Virus record (IMG/VR): IMGVR_UViG_3300042691_036153
Coordinates: 1 to 20,746 of that record
Direction: 5' to 3' (one strand)
Source of the DNA: a virus
DNA: 20,746 bases
The notes under the pieces were generated by a model that was not told where the DNA came from, did not search any database, and saw only the letters and a list, made by a program, of their open reading frames with translations. Made by a program: the position numbers and the translations under genes. How positions within the stretch are numbered: position 1 is the first letter of the stretch; the number at the start of each line of letters is the position of its first letter. This document shows, one piece after another, positions 19,843-20,746 of the stretch.

Positions 19843-20746
19843 ATGGCAGAAAACAAAGGTGAAAACCTCTTAATTGAGGATGACGAGGACCAAGAGTCCA
19901 AGTCAAAGTCTCAGGAAGTTGAGTTCGTACCGGTCGATACACAGGCCGCCGATCAAGACGAAAATGATGACGATGAGGGCGGCGAAGATACGCGGTTGTC
20001 GGAAGACAATGAAGACCGCGAGGAAATCCGCCGTAAGCGTCGCGAAGAAAAGGCCGACCGCGCAGCGCGCAGGAAAGAAGCCATTCAACGTGACAAGACA
20101 GAGCTTAACTTCCTGAGACAGAGGAATGAGGCACTTGAGAAGCGGATGTCTGCTGTTGAGATGTCTGCGGTTGCCAATACCATCTCGAACATCGATTCTC
20201 GTCTAAACGACAAGATCGCCGAGGTACGGGCAGCTGAGCGAATCATGGGCCAGGCAGTAGAAGCTGGTAACGGAGAAGATGTAGCTAAGGCTCTTCGGAT
20301 TCGTGATGAAGCCATGAAACAGGTGCAGCAACTGCAAGTCATGAAGCATCGTCAGTCGCAAACCGCAAATGAGATTCAACAACCACAAGGTCCGGACCCT
20401 GAAATCGCGAGCCATGCCCAGCAGTGGGTAAGCAAGAATTCATGGTATGACCCAAATGGAAAAACCGAAGAATCCAAAATTGTGTTAGCAATTGATCAAA
20501 CTTTGGTAGAAGAGGGCTATAATCCAAAATCAGAGGCGTATTGGCAAGAACTCGATCGTCGAGTCGCCAAACGACTGCCTAACATAAAAGGTGGCAGTGA
20601 CAATGATGATGATGGTGTTAGTACAGCAAGAACAGGACGCAGAGGTCCTCCAGTTGGTTCCACACGGGACCATGCGCCATCTTCTTCTCGCCAACAAGTA
20701 TACATCTCCCCTGAACGAAAGCAAGCAATGATAGATGCTGGAGTCT
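19843..20746 (+). CDS. Scaffolding-like protein, 3' partial
   Basis: At least 301 residues, open to the window end. AAGGAG lies six bases before ATG 19843. The N-terminal ~55 residues are very acidic and Ser/Asp/Glu-rich, followed by a charged coiled coil (EDREEIRRKRREEKADRAAR onward to about residue 165), a globular segment with KNSWYDPN and EAYWQELDRRV, and a Ser/Arg-rich linker leading to ISPERKQAMIDAG. This layout of acidic start, long helix and SPE..AMxxAG end matches phage scaffolding proteins, which guide capsid assembly. Position after the co-chaperonin fits; the capsid gene would be expected just downstream. Confidence 0.75.
   Translation, partial: MAENKGENLLIEDDEDQESKSKSQEVEFVPVDTQAADQDENDDDEGGEDTRLSEDNEDREEIRRKRREEKADRAARRKEAIQRDKTELNFLRQRNEALEKRMSAVEMSAVANTISNIDSRLNDKIAEVRAAERIMGQAVEAGNGEDVAKALRIRDEAMKQVQQLQVMKHRQSQTANEIQQPQGPDPEIASHAQQWVSKNSWYDPNGKTEESKIVLAIDQTLVEEGYNPKSEAYWQELDRRVAKRLPNIKGGSDNDDDGVSTARTGRRGPPVGSTRDHAPSSSRQQVYISPERKQAMIDAGV

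Overview
This window is a stretch of a tailed double-stranded DNA bacteriophage (Caudoviricetes), lytic or integrated. It holds a complete DNA-replication module, a cluster of very small accessory genes, a divergent control region and the start of the head-morphogenesis module (small and large terminase, portal, GroES-like co-chaperonin, scaffold-like protein). Strong AAGGAG-type ribosome binding sites, start/stop overlaps (ATGA, TAATG, GTGA) and a P22-class portal suggest a podovirus-like phage of a Gram-negative, probably proteobacterial, host. I see no integrase, lysis gene, tRNA, rRNA, insertion sequence or CRISPR array.

Region 1 (1-5164), nucleotide metabolism and replication, all + strand: a thymidylate synthase/dCMP hydroxymethylase-family enzyme (5' end outside the window), dCMP deaminase, family A DNA polymerase with 3'-5' exonuclease, VRR-NUC nuclease, two conserved phage proteins of unknown function, a putative single-strand-binding protein with an SSB-like acidic tip, and a small very basic protein. 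A UUCG hairpin follows.

Region 2 (5216-10596), + strand: an archaeo-eukaryotic-type primase, a UvrD-like SF1 helicase, three unknown genes (one tiny, one AT-rich) and a SNF2-type SF2 helicase/ATPase starting at GTG. Nearly every junction overlaps, so this reads as one translationally coupled operon. It is closed by a small convergent minus-strand gene and a terminator at 10912-10931.

Region 3 (11131-13720), + strand: about thirteen genes of 19-115 codons, tightly coupled. They include an arginine/lysine-rich protein, two consecutive MKKII membrane or secreted peptides (one a cysteine-rich exported peptide), a CxxC protein with an acidic tail, a 19-residue membrane peptide and a coiled-coil gene that appears frameshifted. 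A strong terminator (13761-13787) ends it. I regard this island as host-interaction genes by position only; no function is shown.

Region 4 (13797-14591): a minus-strand gene for a putative zinc-binding regulator, then an intergenic control region of about 345 bases with a TATAAT-bearing minus-strand promoter, direct repeats and candidate plus-strand promoters.

Region 5 (14592-20746), + strand: terS, terL, portal, two small proteins, GroES-like co-chaperonin, and an acidic coiled-coil scaffold-like protein running off the window end.

Most noteworthy: the ThyA-family enzyme carries Asp where thymidylate synthases carry the cytosine-excluding Asn; the polymerase carries Leu at the E. coli Phe762 position; the primase is of the AEP rather than DnaG type; an exported six-cysteine peptide is encoded; and a probable +1 frameshift interrupts a coiled-coil gene.
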